Of a stretch of 64,000 nucleotides of DNA, positions 11,421 to 22,947 are shown in pieces (the stretch's first letter is position 1; every line of letters begins with the position of its first letter). Made by a program: the position numbers and the translations under genes. The stretch covers positions 182,609,449 to 182,673,448 of the forward strand of contig NC_133122.1 in assembly GCF_033568475.1 (NCBI RefSeq), in the 5' to 3' direction. Source of the stretch: Henckelia pumila. Lineage: Eukaryota; Streptophyta; Magnoliopsida; Lamiales; Gesneriaceae. The notes under the pieces are model-generated. The model made no database searches. It saw only the letters and a list, made by a program, of their open reading frames with translations, and was not told where the DNA came from.

Positions 11421-14108
11421 CCCACACATCAGTCGCAGAGAAAACTGAACCCACCCATGATGGATGTGGTAAAGGAAAAAATCCTCAAGCTTCTTGAAGT
11501 TGGAGTGATTTATCCCATTTCAGACAGCAAGTAGGTTAGCCATGTTCAAGTTGTTCCCAAGAAAACTGGAATTACAGTGGTGAAGAACAAGAATGATGAG
11601 TTGGTTCCCACCCGAATTCAAAATGGGTGGAGGATTTGTATAGATTTTAGAAAATTAAATGCTGTGACCCGAAAAGACCATTTTCCTTTGCCTTTTATTG
11701 ATCAGATGTTTGAGAGATTAGCTTGTCATTCTTATTATTGTTTTATTGATGTCTATTCAGGTTACTTTCAGATTGAAATTGCACCGGAGGATCAAGAAAA
11801 GACGACGTTCACTTGTCCGTTTGGCACCTTTGCTTACCGGTGTATGCCCTTCAGACTCTACAACGCACCAGCCACATTCCAGCGGTGTATGGTTAGCATA
11901 TTCTCCGATTTCATTGAGCACATTTTAGAAGTTTTCATGGATGATTTTACTGTCTATGGTGATTCATTTGAAAATTGTTTGTCTAACCTTACACTTGTCC
12001 TTAAAAGGTGTGTAGAAACGAACCTTGTTTTGAATTCTGAAAAATGTCATTCTATGGTTGGTCAAGGTATAGTTTTGGGTCATGTTGTCTTTTCTAAAGG
12101 TATTGAGGTAGATAAAGCTAAAATTGATATTATTCAATCTTTACCTTATCCCACTTGTGTGTGTAAAGTGCGTTCTTTCCTTGGACATGTAGGTTTTTAT
12201 AGGAGATACATTCAGGATTTTGCTAAAATAGCATCACCCATGTGCAAGTTGTTACAGAAATAAGTCACTTTTGAGTTTGATGATGCCTGCAAGTTCTCCT
12301 TTGACAAACAGAAGGATTCACTGACCTCTGCACCCATCATTCAACCACCGAACTGGAGCAAGCAGTTCGAGATTATGTGTGATGTCAGTGATTATGCCAT
12401 AGGAGATGTTTTGGGACAACGAGTTGGGAAAACATCGCATGATATATACTATGCCTCGAGAATTGTGAATGATGCTCGGCAAAATTACTCGACTACTGAA
12501 AAGGAGCTTTTAGCTGTTGTTTTTGCGTTAGAAAAGTTTAGATCTTATTTACTTGGAACTAAAGTTATTGTTTATTCTGACCATGCAGCTGTTCCCTATC
12601 TGATGGCAAAGAAGGAGGCCAAACCAAGGTTAATAAGATGGATACTGCTCCTGAGTAAATTCGACTTGGAAATTAAGGACAAACGAGGGACATAGAATCG
12701 AGTGGCAGATCACTTGAGCCGTTTAGTCCACATTTATGAGGAATTGTGCTTACAAGAAGAATTTCCTGACGAGCAACTATTTTCAGCAAGCACAAAATTA
12801 CCCTGGTACACGCATATTGTCAATTATTTAGTTACTAATGGGTTTTCCTCTGATTTTTCTAGAGCGCAAAAAGGTAAGGTCAAAAGTGACGTCAAGTACT
12901 ATGTTTGGGATGACCCTTACTTATGGAAGCATCACGCCGATCAAGTCATAAGAAGGTGTGTACCTGAAAGCGAGGTAATTCATATCCTTAAATTTTGTCA
13001 TTCCTATGCTTGTGTCGGTCACTTCGGAGCCAAGAGAACAACGAGAAAGGTATTAGATTGTGGATTCTTTTGGCCATCTTTGTTTAGAGAAGCTTATTAT
13101 TTTTGTAAGTCGTGTGCTCAATGCCAAAATATAGGTAACATATCCAAATGCAAGGAGATGCCTGAACACCCCATCCTTGTGTGCAAAATTTTTGATGTGT
13201 GAGGCATCGACTTCATGGTACCTTTTCCTAGTTTTTTTGGTTATGTTTATATCTTGATTGCTGTAGATTATGTTTCAAAGTTGGTGGAAGCTAAAGCCAC
13301 CCGAACTGACGATTCGAAAGTGGTTGCAGATTTTTTCAAACATAATATTTTCTCCAGGTTAGGGATTCCAAGAGCAATCATAAGTGATAGAGGTACTCAT
13401 TTTTACAACCAGACTATGACCAACTTATTGAAGAAATACCTTTTAACACACAAAGTCTCTATTGCATATCATCCGCAATCTAATGGAAAAGCTGAAGTGT
13501 CAAATAGAGAGATCAATTCTATCCTGGAGAAGACAGTGAATCCGACTAGGAAAGACTGGAGCCTGAGGTTGGATGATGCTTTGTGGGCCTACAGGACTGC
13601 ATACAAGACGCCGATTGGTATGTCACCATATAGGTTAATTTTTGGGAAACCTTGTCACCTTCCAGTGGAGTTGGAGCATAGAGCTTATTGGGCTATCAAA
13701 ACTTTTAATATGACGATGGACGAAAGTGGGGAGCATAGGAAGCTACAGTTGCAAGAGCTAGAGGAAATACGCAACGATGCATAGGCTAGTTCGAAGATCT
13801 ACAAAGAGAAAACGACGGCATTTCATGATAAGATGATTTCTATGAGGGAATTCGAAGTTGTTCAGAAAGTTCTTCTTTATCATTCACGACTTCGGTTATT
13901 CCTAGATAAGTTGCGTTCGCGATGGATTGGACCTTTTGTTATTACTAATGTTTTTCCCCATGATTCAGTTGAAATTCAAAGCTTGGACACTTCAAAGATA
14001 TTCAAAGTTAATGGACATAGACTGAAACATTATTATGAAGGAGTCCAAGCAGACAACGTCGAGGAGGCACATGAACTGGAGCTCGAGGATCCACAAAGCA
14101 TTGCGTGA
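11421..14108 (+). pseudogene. pol (RT-RNase H-integrase) of the second Athila-like element
   Basis: RT 11577-12263 with [20 protein letters not shown] and the catalytic FMDDF; RNase H 12375-12695; HHCC zinc region near 13000-13130; integrase core with [18 protein letters not shown] and [11 protein letters not shown] up to 13784; C-terminal part to 14108. Stops in the same frame interrupt it at 12261-12263, about 12693, 13201-13203 (TGA where Trp is usual, in DVWGIDF) and about 13782. An in-frame TAG near 11530 precedes the RT. The gene is therefore a fossil; the integrase is the best kept part. Confidence 0.88.
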
Positions 14109-15074
14109 ACTTAAGCATACAGTCGGGCCGACGAGAGTAAAAAAAAAAGGAGTTGCTTGGGAGGCAACCCAAGGGGAGTATTTTATTTTCATTCTTAGTA
14201 TTTATTTTTGTTTTGCATTTTTTTTACTTACATTGAGGACATGTAAGTTTTAAGTATGGGGGAGAGGACTTAGCCAGTCATTTAAAGGATTTAGCCGCGG
14301 GTATTGGAAATAAGAAATTTTTTTTGTAGAGCTCATAGTTAGTGATGAATATGACTATTGAAATTCACTAGCCCATGATAATATGTAATTGATGACATGC
14401 ATGCTTTTGAAAATAGATGATTTGCTAACCTTGGAACACTTTGATCTCCAATGAAAATTAGACTTTGATATGGTTGTTGAATATTTTTGAGCACGCATGA
14501 GTCATGGCTTGTGAAATGTATATGACATAGTAAAGGTCGTGTGAGCCTTGTGATAGTCTTAGAAAAGAAAAAAGAAAAGAAAAAAAGGATTGAGTAAGGT
14601 GAGGGGAGGTATTGGAATGAGGATTGAAATTCTAATCCCACGAATTCCAAGAGCTAAATATGAAGGAGAATGTATGGATTTGAGGACAACCGGGTGCAAA
14701 AATCCGGCAGTGAAAAAAAGAGAGTTGATTAATGGTCCAACTTGATTTGTATCTACAAGTAAGCTTATACTTGTGTTGGTATGCAACTTGAGCTGTTGTA
14801 GGATTTTGCATTGAATGGATTTGGGGAGTGTGCATGACACTTGTTAATGACCATACACACACATACATTCGGGGCTATATCTCTAGTTGAAATGTCTGTA
14901 CATTGAACTTGTTCCGTTGTTAGCATTTTAACGTCTTTCTTGATCATGCATTGAGTAAGTTGCCGAGGCACACATGTTTAAATCATGGTTATTTTTCATT
15001 ACGAGATATGAGCTTGAACTTATTTTTAGTTTTGTGTTGCTCGAGGATGAGCAAGGTTTAAGTATGAGGGAGTT
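14109..15074 (+). other. 3' non-coding region of the second Athila-like element, with hairpin and polypurine tract
   Basis: No credible ORF. A perfect hairpin, stem CTTGGG / CCCAAG and loop AGGCAA, lies at 14156-14173, and the same 18 bases recur in the non-autonomous element at 23175-23192. A second shared block, of the type ACATTGAGGACATGTAAGTTTT followed by a G-run, is at about 14230-14270. The polypurine tract (TTTAAGTATGAGGGAGTT) directly precedes the LTR at 15075. Several A-rich and AAAAGAAA tracts lie near 14560-14590. Confidence 0.7.
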
Positions 15075-15830
15075 TGATGTGGTGATATTTTTCTTTGTTT
15101 ATTTAAGGTAATTTGTATGATTAGGAGAGTTTGCTTTGATTAAATTCATTTTATAGTTCCTAATCATTGGTTGTGGTTTGATGTAGAAAAGTAGGAGTTT
15201 TGAGCACAAGAAAAGAAAAGAAAGAATGAAGAGCCAGGAAGAATGAAGAAGTAGAGCTGATGCTCTAAATGTAGAGCTGCTGCTCTAGGAGAGAGAAAGA
15301 AGGAGTTGAGAGAACAAGTAGCGCTATTGCGCTTGGGAAAGAGATGTTGCGCATGAGAGTAGAGCTACTGCGCTAGAGAAAAGGAAGAAGAAGTGTTGTT
15401 GCGCTTGTGAGAGAAACAAGGATAGCGCTTCTGCGCATATTGGAGCGCTTCTGCGCTTGCAATATGTCTGTGCAAGAATTCGGGACAGAAAGCTCGCTCT
15501 CGTGCGTGATTTTTTGCTCGCGCGAGCGCGAGGGCAAAATGTGAGAATTTGAGGTAGAAATTTCGCGCGCGAGCGGGAGTTTTTGCTCGCCAGAGCGCGA
15601 CGGGAAATTCGGGCAAATATTTTTTAAAAAGGAAATTTTATTGTGAAGGACTCTAGACCTTAATTATCATCTAGAACTCGAAAATTACTATCTTTTAGAT
15701 GGCTGAAGAGGGAGAATACTCTTGGCGGCTAGGTTTTTCTTCTTTATTCTTAGATTTAATTTTTTTCTTAAAATTTTCTATTATGCTTAAATGTATGTAA
15801 GTATGTATATGGATGTGTGTGTACCCTTTT
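15075..15830 (+). repeat. 3' LTR of the second Athila-like element, right end unclear
   Basis: It starts TGATGTGGTGATATTT right after the polypurine tract. Between 15240 and 15610 there is a dense run of variations on AGCGCT..TGCGCT (for example AGCGCTTCTGCGC twice near 15424-15458) and CTCGCGCGAGCGCGAG. The typical end (CA plus target duplication) is not recognisable. The LTR seems to run into another LTR stub around 15830-15845. Confidence 0.7.
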
Positions 15831-15841
15831 TATCATTATAA

Positions 15842-16033
15842 TTTGGGCAACTTGACACAATCAAGATATAACAACTCTCGTGTATTATTTTTGTTTTAAT
15901 ATGTAATATTTAAAAATACATATTTCTAACACACTGAATAATTTATTTGGCATAAATAATTATTTTAATTTAACATCTCAATAATTATTCTAATTATGCT
16001 AAATTACTAGATAATTAACTTCAGGGTCTTACA
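15842..16033 (-). repeat. Truncated LTR stub, minus strand
   Basis: On the minus strand the piece starts TGTAAGACCCTGAAG, a common start of plant gypsy LTRs, and runs for roughly 190 AT-rich bases before joining the LTR to its left. No matching right end or internal region is visible. The left boundary is approximate. Confidence 0.45.
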
Positions 16034-17544
16034 AATAAATACAAACTTGCCAATAAGTTGGAAAAAAATACTTCTGCTACGAGATATGGTAATTAACCAA
16101 TTCATTTAGATTTAATTTATTAACAATTTACTAATGTGCAAGTGTAATAATAATTGAAATAGTTCAAATATTTTCGATTGTATTTTGGTTTAAACATTGC
16201 AGAAGATACATACATGGCAACCTGGGGAAGAGGAATACTTTAAGGCAGCATGAAAATCGTATTGTCAAGAATTATACAAAAACTGTGGCACAAATGGAGG
16301 GGCAAAAATTAATCTGCCAACACAACGTTCCTAGTGATGTATGGGCTGCATGACGTACAGATTGTTTGGAGTGGATAAAAACGGGGGACAAAAAAGAAAT
16401 CAGAGACAGCTAAAAATAACAGAAACAATGGGGTGACTGTCCCATGCAATGGAGTACTTACTAAGCACAGCTGAACCACGCTCTATAATTTAGCATACTT
16501 TGAAATTGTTGAGTTAATAATAATATATTTCATTCGTTCATATTACCGATCTAAAATTATTGAACTTGTTTGTGCAGGAGGCTGATTTAAAACGAAAAAC
16601 TGATCGTTGAGAGGTGTTTCGTATTACACATCTTCAAAAAGATGATATTTTTGTCAATGCTCGATCTCAAGTTATAAATTTAAATATTAAACTATATATT
16701 ACTAAATAATATAGTTCCAATTCTCATATTATAATATTATAGGAATGTAATACTTTTGAATATTTAATATTTATTTAATTTTTAAACTCTTTTTTTTGGT
16801 TGGATCAAATTTTGTTGGATCTCCCCAATCTTGCCGGCTCACCATTGCCGCTGCCAATTGATTTTTTTATTATTTACAGGTGAATTTTCTTTTGTCCTAC
16901 TCCTTTCGATCTGTGTGAGGTTGTGCAAGTTTAATCATCCTTGATTCTATTTTTTTGATGAGTGTCATTTTTGTTGGAATTAAATTGTGGCCTTTTCTTT
17001 TTGCAGTTCGTTGGAAGTTATGTTCCATGAAAAATGTAGATGGATTTGTGTTGTTAACTAGTCCAGTTTGAGCTGATTAATGAAGACTTGTATTTTTGTG
17101 TAAATGAAATGTTGCATCTTGAATTAAGTTATTAACCACTTCGTGATGAATGCAAATATATAGGAAAGACCAGACATTAGAATTTGTGGGTATTTGTTAT
17201 TGTACAAATTTATATGATGCCAGATTACTCTTTTTGTATCACTGTTTGTGGCATTGATGGGTTGATTTTTTGAAAAATCTCGAGTGACTGAATTGGAGGG
17301 AAAGATGCGTGAATTAATGGCGCGTATGGTGTTTTCTCAAACACTATAAAATCCTTCCGCTTTTTCAGAATTCTCTTCACCCAATATAGATTATGATGAA
17401 ACTCAAGCACCTTGAGTTTCTAATGGATTGACTTGGAGATGTTTAGAATGTTTTGTACTTGAATAGTTGTTATCAATGTTTTGTGTTTTGGAGATTTTTT
17501 GTGATACTTGAATAGTTGTTATGAATATTTGTGTTAATTTTGGG
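16034..17544. other. Unexplained 1.5-kb stretch, possibly gene-derived
   Basis: No recognisable protein family. An open stretch from about 16202 to 16352 follows an intron-like acceptor (CATTGCAG) and ends in TGA; its translation resembles nothing I know. From 16830 to 17160 the base composition is less AT-rich, with further acceptor-like sites (TTTACAG, TTTTTGCAG), looking like transcribed or intronic DNA. Just before 17545 a short phrase (ACTTGAATAGTTGTTAT) occurs twice (near 17459 and 17506). It may be the remains of a gene or of a DNA transposon. Confidence 0.3.
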
Positions 17545-19260
17545 GGGTTTTTTTATAAAATTAATTTAAAAATTAAATTAAATTTCAAAAATAAGATGAG
17601 CTGTAGCATTTTACAATAATACTGTAAAACGCTACTGCTAAGAGCGGACACTGCGCTTATGCTGGCAGCGGATACTGCCAGCAATTTGTAAATTTTGGGG
17701 ACCGTGCCATGTATGTATGGCACGGTCCCATGATACTTTTTTTTTCTTGTGGTTCTTTTATTTATTTATTTTTTGGGTTTTTTTCATGCAATTTGTAAAT
17801 AATAATTTATATTTATTATTTTTGTTAATTTTTTCTCAAAAAAATCTAATATTTATTTAATTTATGAATTGATCATCAACTAATTTTTTTTATTTTATTA
17901 AGAAGACAAAAATCTAATATAATTTTTTAGAAATGTTATAATTACAATTTATACCAAAAAGGAAAAACTAAAAATAGTTATTATATCTTGAATATATTCT
18001 AAATCAAATGCATGCATTGTCAAATGTCAATTATAGTTCAACAAATATATTTTGTTGATCAGCTTTTATTGTGACACTCAAAAGATGATAACTTATATAA
18101 TGATGAAATGATAATTACTAAAATATTTGAGATTAATTAAATAAGTTGATTTTTTTTTATCAAATTCATTTTTAATATGTTTACAAAAAAATTGGTCAAA
18201 CTAACTATTTTTTAAAAAATCAGTTAAAATGATTAAATAAAAAAAATGATTTGTATGGTTTTAGTTATATTTACAGATATATTTTTTAACTAATTTTTGT
18301 TCATAGAACTGAAGGACCTCTATCGACTCCACATACACAAACGAATTAATATAATCTGGTAACCGCATTAACCAATTTTTAATTAAAATTAAATTTATAT
18401 TAAAAAATATAATATGATTTTAAATTTAAATTTTATATAAAAAATATTTGTTTAGTTTACAATTTTTTTTATATAAATATAACTGAATGAATAACTTTTA
18501 AAATTAGTTTACAATTTTTTTGTAAATATAACTTAAACCAAACAAATTATTTTTTATTATTTAATTATTTTAACTGATTCTTTTTAAAAAAATTAGTTTA
18601 ACCAATTTTTTGTAAATATATTAAAAAAAATTTGATAAAAAAATCAACGTATTTAATTATCAAATATTTTAGTAATTATATTTCCATCATTATATAATTT
18701 ATCATCGTTTGAATGTCACAATAAAAGTTGATCAACAAAATATTTTTTTTGAACTATAATTGACATTTGACAATGCATGCATTTGATTTAGAATATATTC
18801 AAAATATAATAACTATTTTTACTTTTAATATAAATTGTAATTATAACATTTTAAAAAAATTATATTATATTTTTGTCTTCTTAATAAAATAAAAAAATTT
18901 AGTTGATGATCAATTCATAAATTAAATAACAAATTAGATTTTTTTGAGAAAAAAATTAACGAAAACAATAAATATTAATCATTATTTACAAATTATATGA
19001 AAAAAAGAACCCAATAAATAAATAAATAAAAAGCCACAAAAAAAAAAAGTATCATGGGACCGTGGCATACATCCATGGCACGGTCCCCAAAATTTACAAA
19101 TTGCTGGCAACGTCCGCTGCCAGCATAAGCGGACACTGCAATTTAAATTGCAGTGTCCGCTCTTAGCAGTAGCGTTTTACAGTATTATTGTAAAACGCTA
19201 CAGATCACCTTATTTTTGAAATTTAATTTAATTTTAAATTAAATTTTATAAAAAAAACCC
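17545..19260. mobile_element. 1.7-kb foldback element with long inverted arms and nested hairpins near both ends
   Basis: The two arms (about 17545-18290 and 18470-19260) are inverted copies, starting GGGTTTTTTTATAAAATT and ending with its complement. Near each end the same ordered series of hairpins occurs: GTAGC..TTTTACA / TGTAAAA..GCTAC (17603-17635; perfect 13-bp stem at 19169-19201), GCTGGCAG / CTGCCAGC (17661-17682), and GGGACCGTGCCAT / ATGGCACGGTCCC (17698-17729; one mismatch at 19056-19087). The right arm also has a perfect 32-bp palindrome at 19129-19160. There is no ORF. I could not find a convincing target duplication, so the superfamily is undecided; Mutator-type or Foldback-like is most likely. 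Confidence 0.8.
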
Positions 19261-19384
19261 TTGGTCGCTAATGGAGACCGAGGTGAGAAAATCGGTCTCT
19301 AATTTAGAGACTAAATACGTAAAATAGTCTCCAAATTAGAGACCATATGATCGATATAGGTCTTTAAATTAGAGGTTGATATCA
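19261..19384. repeat. CACTA-like subterminal repeat scrap
   Basis: A short region of repeated, alternately oriented words of the type GGTCTCTAATTTAGAGAC (near 19294, 19327 and 19360), starting TTGGTCGCTAATGGAGACC. Such arrays are typical just inside the ends of plant CACTA (En/Spm) transposons (family knowledge). The terminal CACTA bases are not visible; the foldback element adjoins on the left and a gypsy LTR on the right. Confidence 0.45.
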
Positions 19385-20269
19385 TGTCACGTTCCAAAAC
19401 TGAACTTAGATGACATCGGAATTATTTAACGTTTTTACATTAAACAACAAGCCTCAGTATACAGATTTTCGAAAAACCAGTCTTTGTGTTCTTAAACTGA
19501 AATGACATTTGTTTCCATAAACTAAAATCGAATCATTGTTTACAACTCGAATCGAAAAAAAGTCTAACGCAACGGATTACATAATAAATTAAACTTTATT
19601 AACAAGAACTAAACATCTTCTTTTACCAGCCCCAAAAATGGTCCTACTCATCATCTTAGAGTCCTTCTTCATTCTTATCCGAGATGGTGGTTTAGATGGG
19701 TGAGTAATATGGGTGTCACTCAGTAAATGAGAGAATTTTCCTACTTTTAAATTATTTCCAAACTTATGCATTTATAAAAAACTAAAGTGATCATATCATA
19801 TATTGTTTAGAAAACAGAGTTCAAGTTATGCACCAATTTAACTTATGATTTTCGTGGCTAACTGATACCAATCCCTTATATGTTTATCCTCTAAAAGGTG
19901 AGTAATCATAACAGAACAGAACAGAACAGAAAAAGGAATCAGAATATATTCATACCTCGAGTTCAAAAGTATCAGTGCAATCAAAATCAGAGTTTTTTCA
20001 GAAGTTAAGACATTTGACATGCATATAAGCTTGCTGGAACAGAACTTTAATCATGATATTAGCTTAAAAACCCGACAGCCCACTTACCATAGTTTGCTAG
20101 ACTAAACTTCGGGTTGGTCTAGAGACTACTAGACTTCTTGCTCAACTGGTCTAGACTCTTCTGCTCAAATGAACTCCCTTGCTTGAATTATAAGTGTTTT
20201 GCTTAAACTTTCGTAAAACAGATCTCAGAAATCGGAGTGCTATGTGTAGGAAAAAATATGGTTGTTACA
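19385..20269 (-). repeat. 3' LTR of a minus-strand chromovirus
   Basis: 885 bp. On the minus strand it starts TGTAACAACCATATT and ends GGAACGTGACA, giving TG...CA ends. It follows directly on a polypurine tract (TTAAGGAGGAG, minus strand, 20270-20280) at the end of a broken pol. A pentamer repeat (AACAG five times, near 19910-19930) lies inside. Confidence 0.7.
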
Positions 20270-21473
20270 CTCCTCCTTAAATGTTATTATTTGCCATGAT
20301 TTGCCATGATTCTGAGTTACTGTGGTAGTTACAAATCTGGAGCACAAGAGATTTAGTCTAGCTACTTAGCAATCTCGTGGATGGACTGTTCTTGGTCAAT
20401 TGGTCAACTCAGTTTACCTCGACCTAGTTTACCTTGGTTCAATCTACCTCTAGTTTTCTTCCAATTCAGCCTAGTGCTTATTCAGTCTCAGTTTGGATCT
20501 TCTTCTCGATTCAGTCGACTAACTTCAATTTTGGTGCTCGTCTGTTCTGAATTTTTGGGGCTTCACATCCCTCCCACCTTATGGGAAGTGAAACTTGATG
20601 CTTCTACCAAGCCAAAAAGATAAGGATATTGTTTCCGCATATCCTCTTCCAATCCCATGTAGCTTCCCGTTCTGTAAGGTTGGACCACTGAATTTTGACA
20701 TACAATATTGTTCTTCTTCGCAAAACTCGGTCCATTGTATCCACTATGTAGATCAGAACTTCTTCATAACGTAAGTCCTATTTTAGTATTTATGGACTAC
20801 AAGGGGTCCCATTTCGAGTACATGTCCTGGATGTATCTTCTCAGTTGCGATACATGGAAGACTAGGTGGATTCGTGACAAGCTAGGTAGTAAGGCTAATT
20901 GATAATCCAGTGTCCCTACTTTCTTTAGAATCTCAAAAGGTCCCACATATTTTGGATTTAACTTTCCGACCTTGTCAAATCAGATCACACATTTCATTGG
21001 ATAAATCTTGACGTACACTTTGTCTCCAACCTCTCTATCGGTTTTCTCTTCATGTCTGCCCAACTTTTCTGTAGCTCTTGGGCTGCCTTGAGTCTTTCTC
21101 GAATGATCTTAACCTTGTCCACAGTGTCTTGGACTAGTTCAGGTCCGGTGATTGTTCTCTCGCCCACCTCGTCCCAATACAGAAGCAATCGACACTTTCT
21201 CCCATATAGAGCTTCATATGGTGCCATCCCCAAACTGTTGTGATAGTTGTTGTTATAGGCGAACTCTACCAAAGATAAGTGATCACTCCAGTGTGAACTA
21301 AATTCTAGTGCACATGCCCGTAACATGTCTTCGAGAGTCTGTATAGTTCTTTCAGTTGGCCATCCGTCTATGGATGGTATGTCGTGCTCGTTGATACCTT
21401 TTACCCATTGCCTCTTGAAAGCTCTTCCAAAATCTTGAGGCGAACCTTGGGTCTCGATCTGACAAATGCTGAC
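20270..21473 (-). pseudogene. Integrase C-terminus and chromodomain end of a chromovirus pol (continues at 26381)
   Basis: On the minus strand: integrase with RTIQTLEDMLRACALEFSSHW, the NNNYHNSLGMAPYEALYGR block and the WDEVGER region, then in shifted frames NPKYVGPFEIL and EEDMRKQYPYLF from the C-terminal chromodomain region. The N-terminal side is cut at 21473 by the insertion of a non-autonomous LTR element. It resumes at 26381 with DNIVKLHGVPVS. There is a frameshift right after that point (the SDRDPRFASRFW block is in another frame) and several stops follow. Codes for nothing functional. Confidence 0.85.
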
Positions 21474-22947
21474 TGATAAGTGCAACTTATGCACTTAATT
21501 TATATATGATTTTACTTGGCTTTTGTCCTGTATCGAGTGGATTTTATGCATATTTGTTGTTGTTTTTGTGAGATGCAAGGATTAGAAGAAAAGTAGCGAG
21601 AAGAATGGGAATGATGAATTATGAAGCAACAACTTCAGAAAATTACTGGGAATTTTTTAGACATCCAAATACGATCTCCACCATTCATAATACAAAAATT
21701 TAGGATGTTTTAAAGCTGCTTTCAAAATTTCAGCTCAATCCGACGGTTAGATTGTGAGATATGAATTTTTGAAAATTATTGTGTGCAGCAGAATTTCACA
21801 CCTGAGAGCCATGCGCGGGCGCGCGAGACTATAGGCGCAAGCGCATCATCGCGAAGTCAGATTTTGTGATTTTTTTTAAGGAAACGTTGGGTTTTCTTTG
21901 GGCTTTTTTTGGATGATTTTATGGGCATATAAAAGGAGATAGTTAGGCACAATTATAGGGTGGAGCCGCACAAGAGACGCGGCAAAAATCAGTCGCACAC
22001 TTTGGAGAGAATTGAGAGGAGAAGAAGCGGCACCCAAACAACAGAACCACACAACTACGCATTCAAGTAGGCTTGAGACACGGATTTGAGACGTGAGAGC
22101 AAACGACAAGGGATAATCGAATCAAAGACAGAGGAAATTCATCTGGGACGAAAAATCATCTCTAATCTGTGATTTTTATTATCTGCCTTGATTTATGATG
22201 AGATTTTTGGATATGTCTATGTATAAGATTATTTCATTATAAACTTATTAGTTGTTTCTAGAGATTGACAGATCTTGATTGGAGTTTCATGTTTTGAATA
22301 TTATTTTGCCTACTATTATTTATTCTTAACAATTTATTTGTGTATTCCTGTTTTGATTTTTTTTTCAATTACTTGATCAATAATTGAATTGTTATATTTA
22401 TTTAAAATTTGACACTCGAGAGAGGAGATTTTGAATAGGATCATAGGAAAACACAACCTAAGATTTTTGTAGAGTTCGGGAGGCTTACAAGTTCTTTTGA
22501 GGTCATTTAAAGAGAACCATAGAACTTGATTAAATTGTTTGGTTGTTTGATTTCTGATAGGGATATCGAAATTAGCATTAGAATAATAACATTTACTTGG
22601 CGCTCGGGAGAGACAGTAAATAATAATTAAGGGTTCTTGAACTATAAATTGAAATGTATGATATAATCAATTGATATGATTAGCATGAGTGAAAATCGAG
22701 TGATATCTTCTATCTAGAACCCGTCTCAGATCGTGTACCCAAAGCCATCCTTCAAATTCTAGATTTTTTATTTTATTTTATTTTAGTTTATTAAATTTTA
22801 AAATTTGATTTTCTGAACAAAGTTGAGATTATTTTAATTACAGTATTTAGTGTGAATATAAATTTTAAATCCCCGTGGAAACGATACTCTACTCATACTT
22901 TATTAAAACTTGATACCGTGCACTTGCGGGCACAAAATTACTCAACA
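21474..22947 (+). repeat. 5' LTR of the non-autonomous element
   Basis: 1474 bp, TGATAAGTGCAACTTATGC at the left end and ACTCAACA at the right. It begins with a small inverted repeat, AAGTGCA / TGCACTT, within the first 25 bp. A CG-rich module (GCGCGGGCGCGCGAG, then GGCGCAAGCGC) lies at about 21810-21850. Near its 3' end is the phrase GTGCACTTGCGGGCAC, shared with related LTR scraps elsewhere in the window. Confidence 0.92.

Larger units (their letters stand above)
7653..15830 (+). mobile_element. Second Athila-like Ty3/gypsy element, plus strand, 5' part cut off by the first
   Basis: Gag, protease, RT, RNase H and integrase follow each other on the plus strand, then about 960 bp of non-coding DNA, a polypurine tract and the start of a 3' LTR at 15075. 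Its 5' LTR and primer site lie left of the window, beyond the first element. It is much more decayed than the first element (frameshifts, an internal deletion near 11410 and many stops), which agrees with being the older host of two insertions. The right end of its LTR is not clear; 15830 is an estimate. Confidence 0.85.

Noticed and set aside
17698-17729. Rho-independent terminator or geminivirus-like origin hairpin
   Set aside because: The DNA is plant nuclear; there is no T-run of the bacterial type in a gene context, no TAATATTAC loop and no replication gene nearby.
20381-20623. Plus-strand 80-codon gene
   Set aside because: It is antisense to the broken end of a chromovirus pol between chromodomain remnants and polypurine tract.
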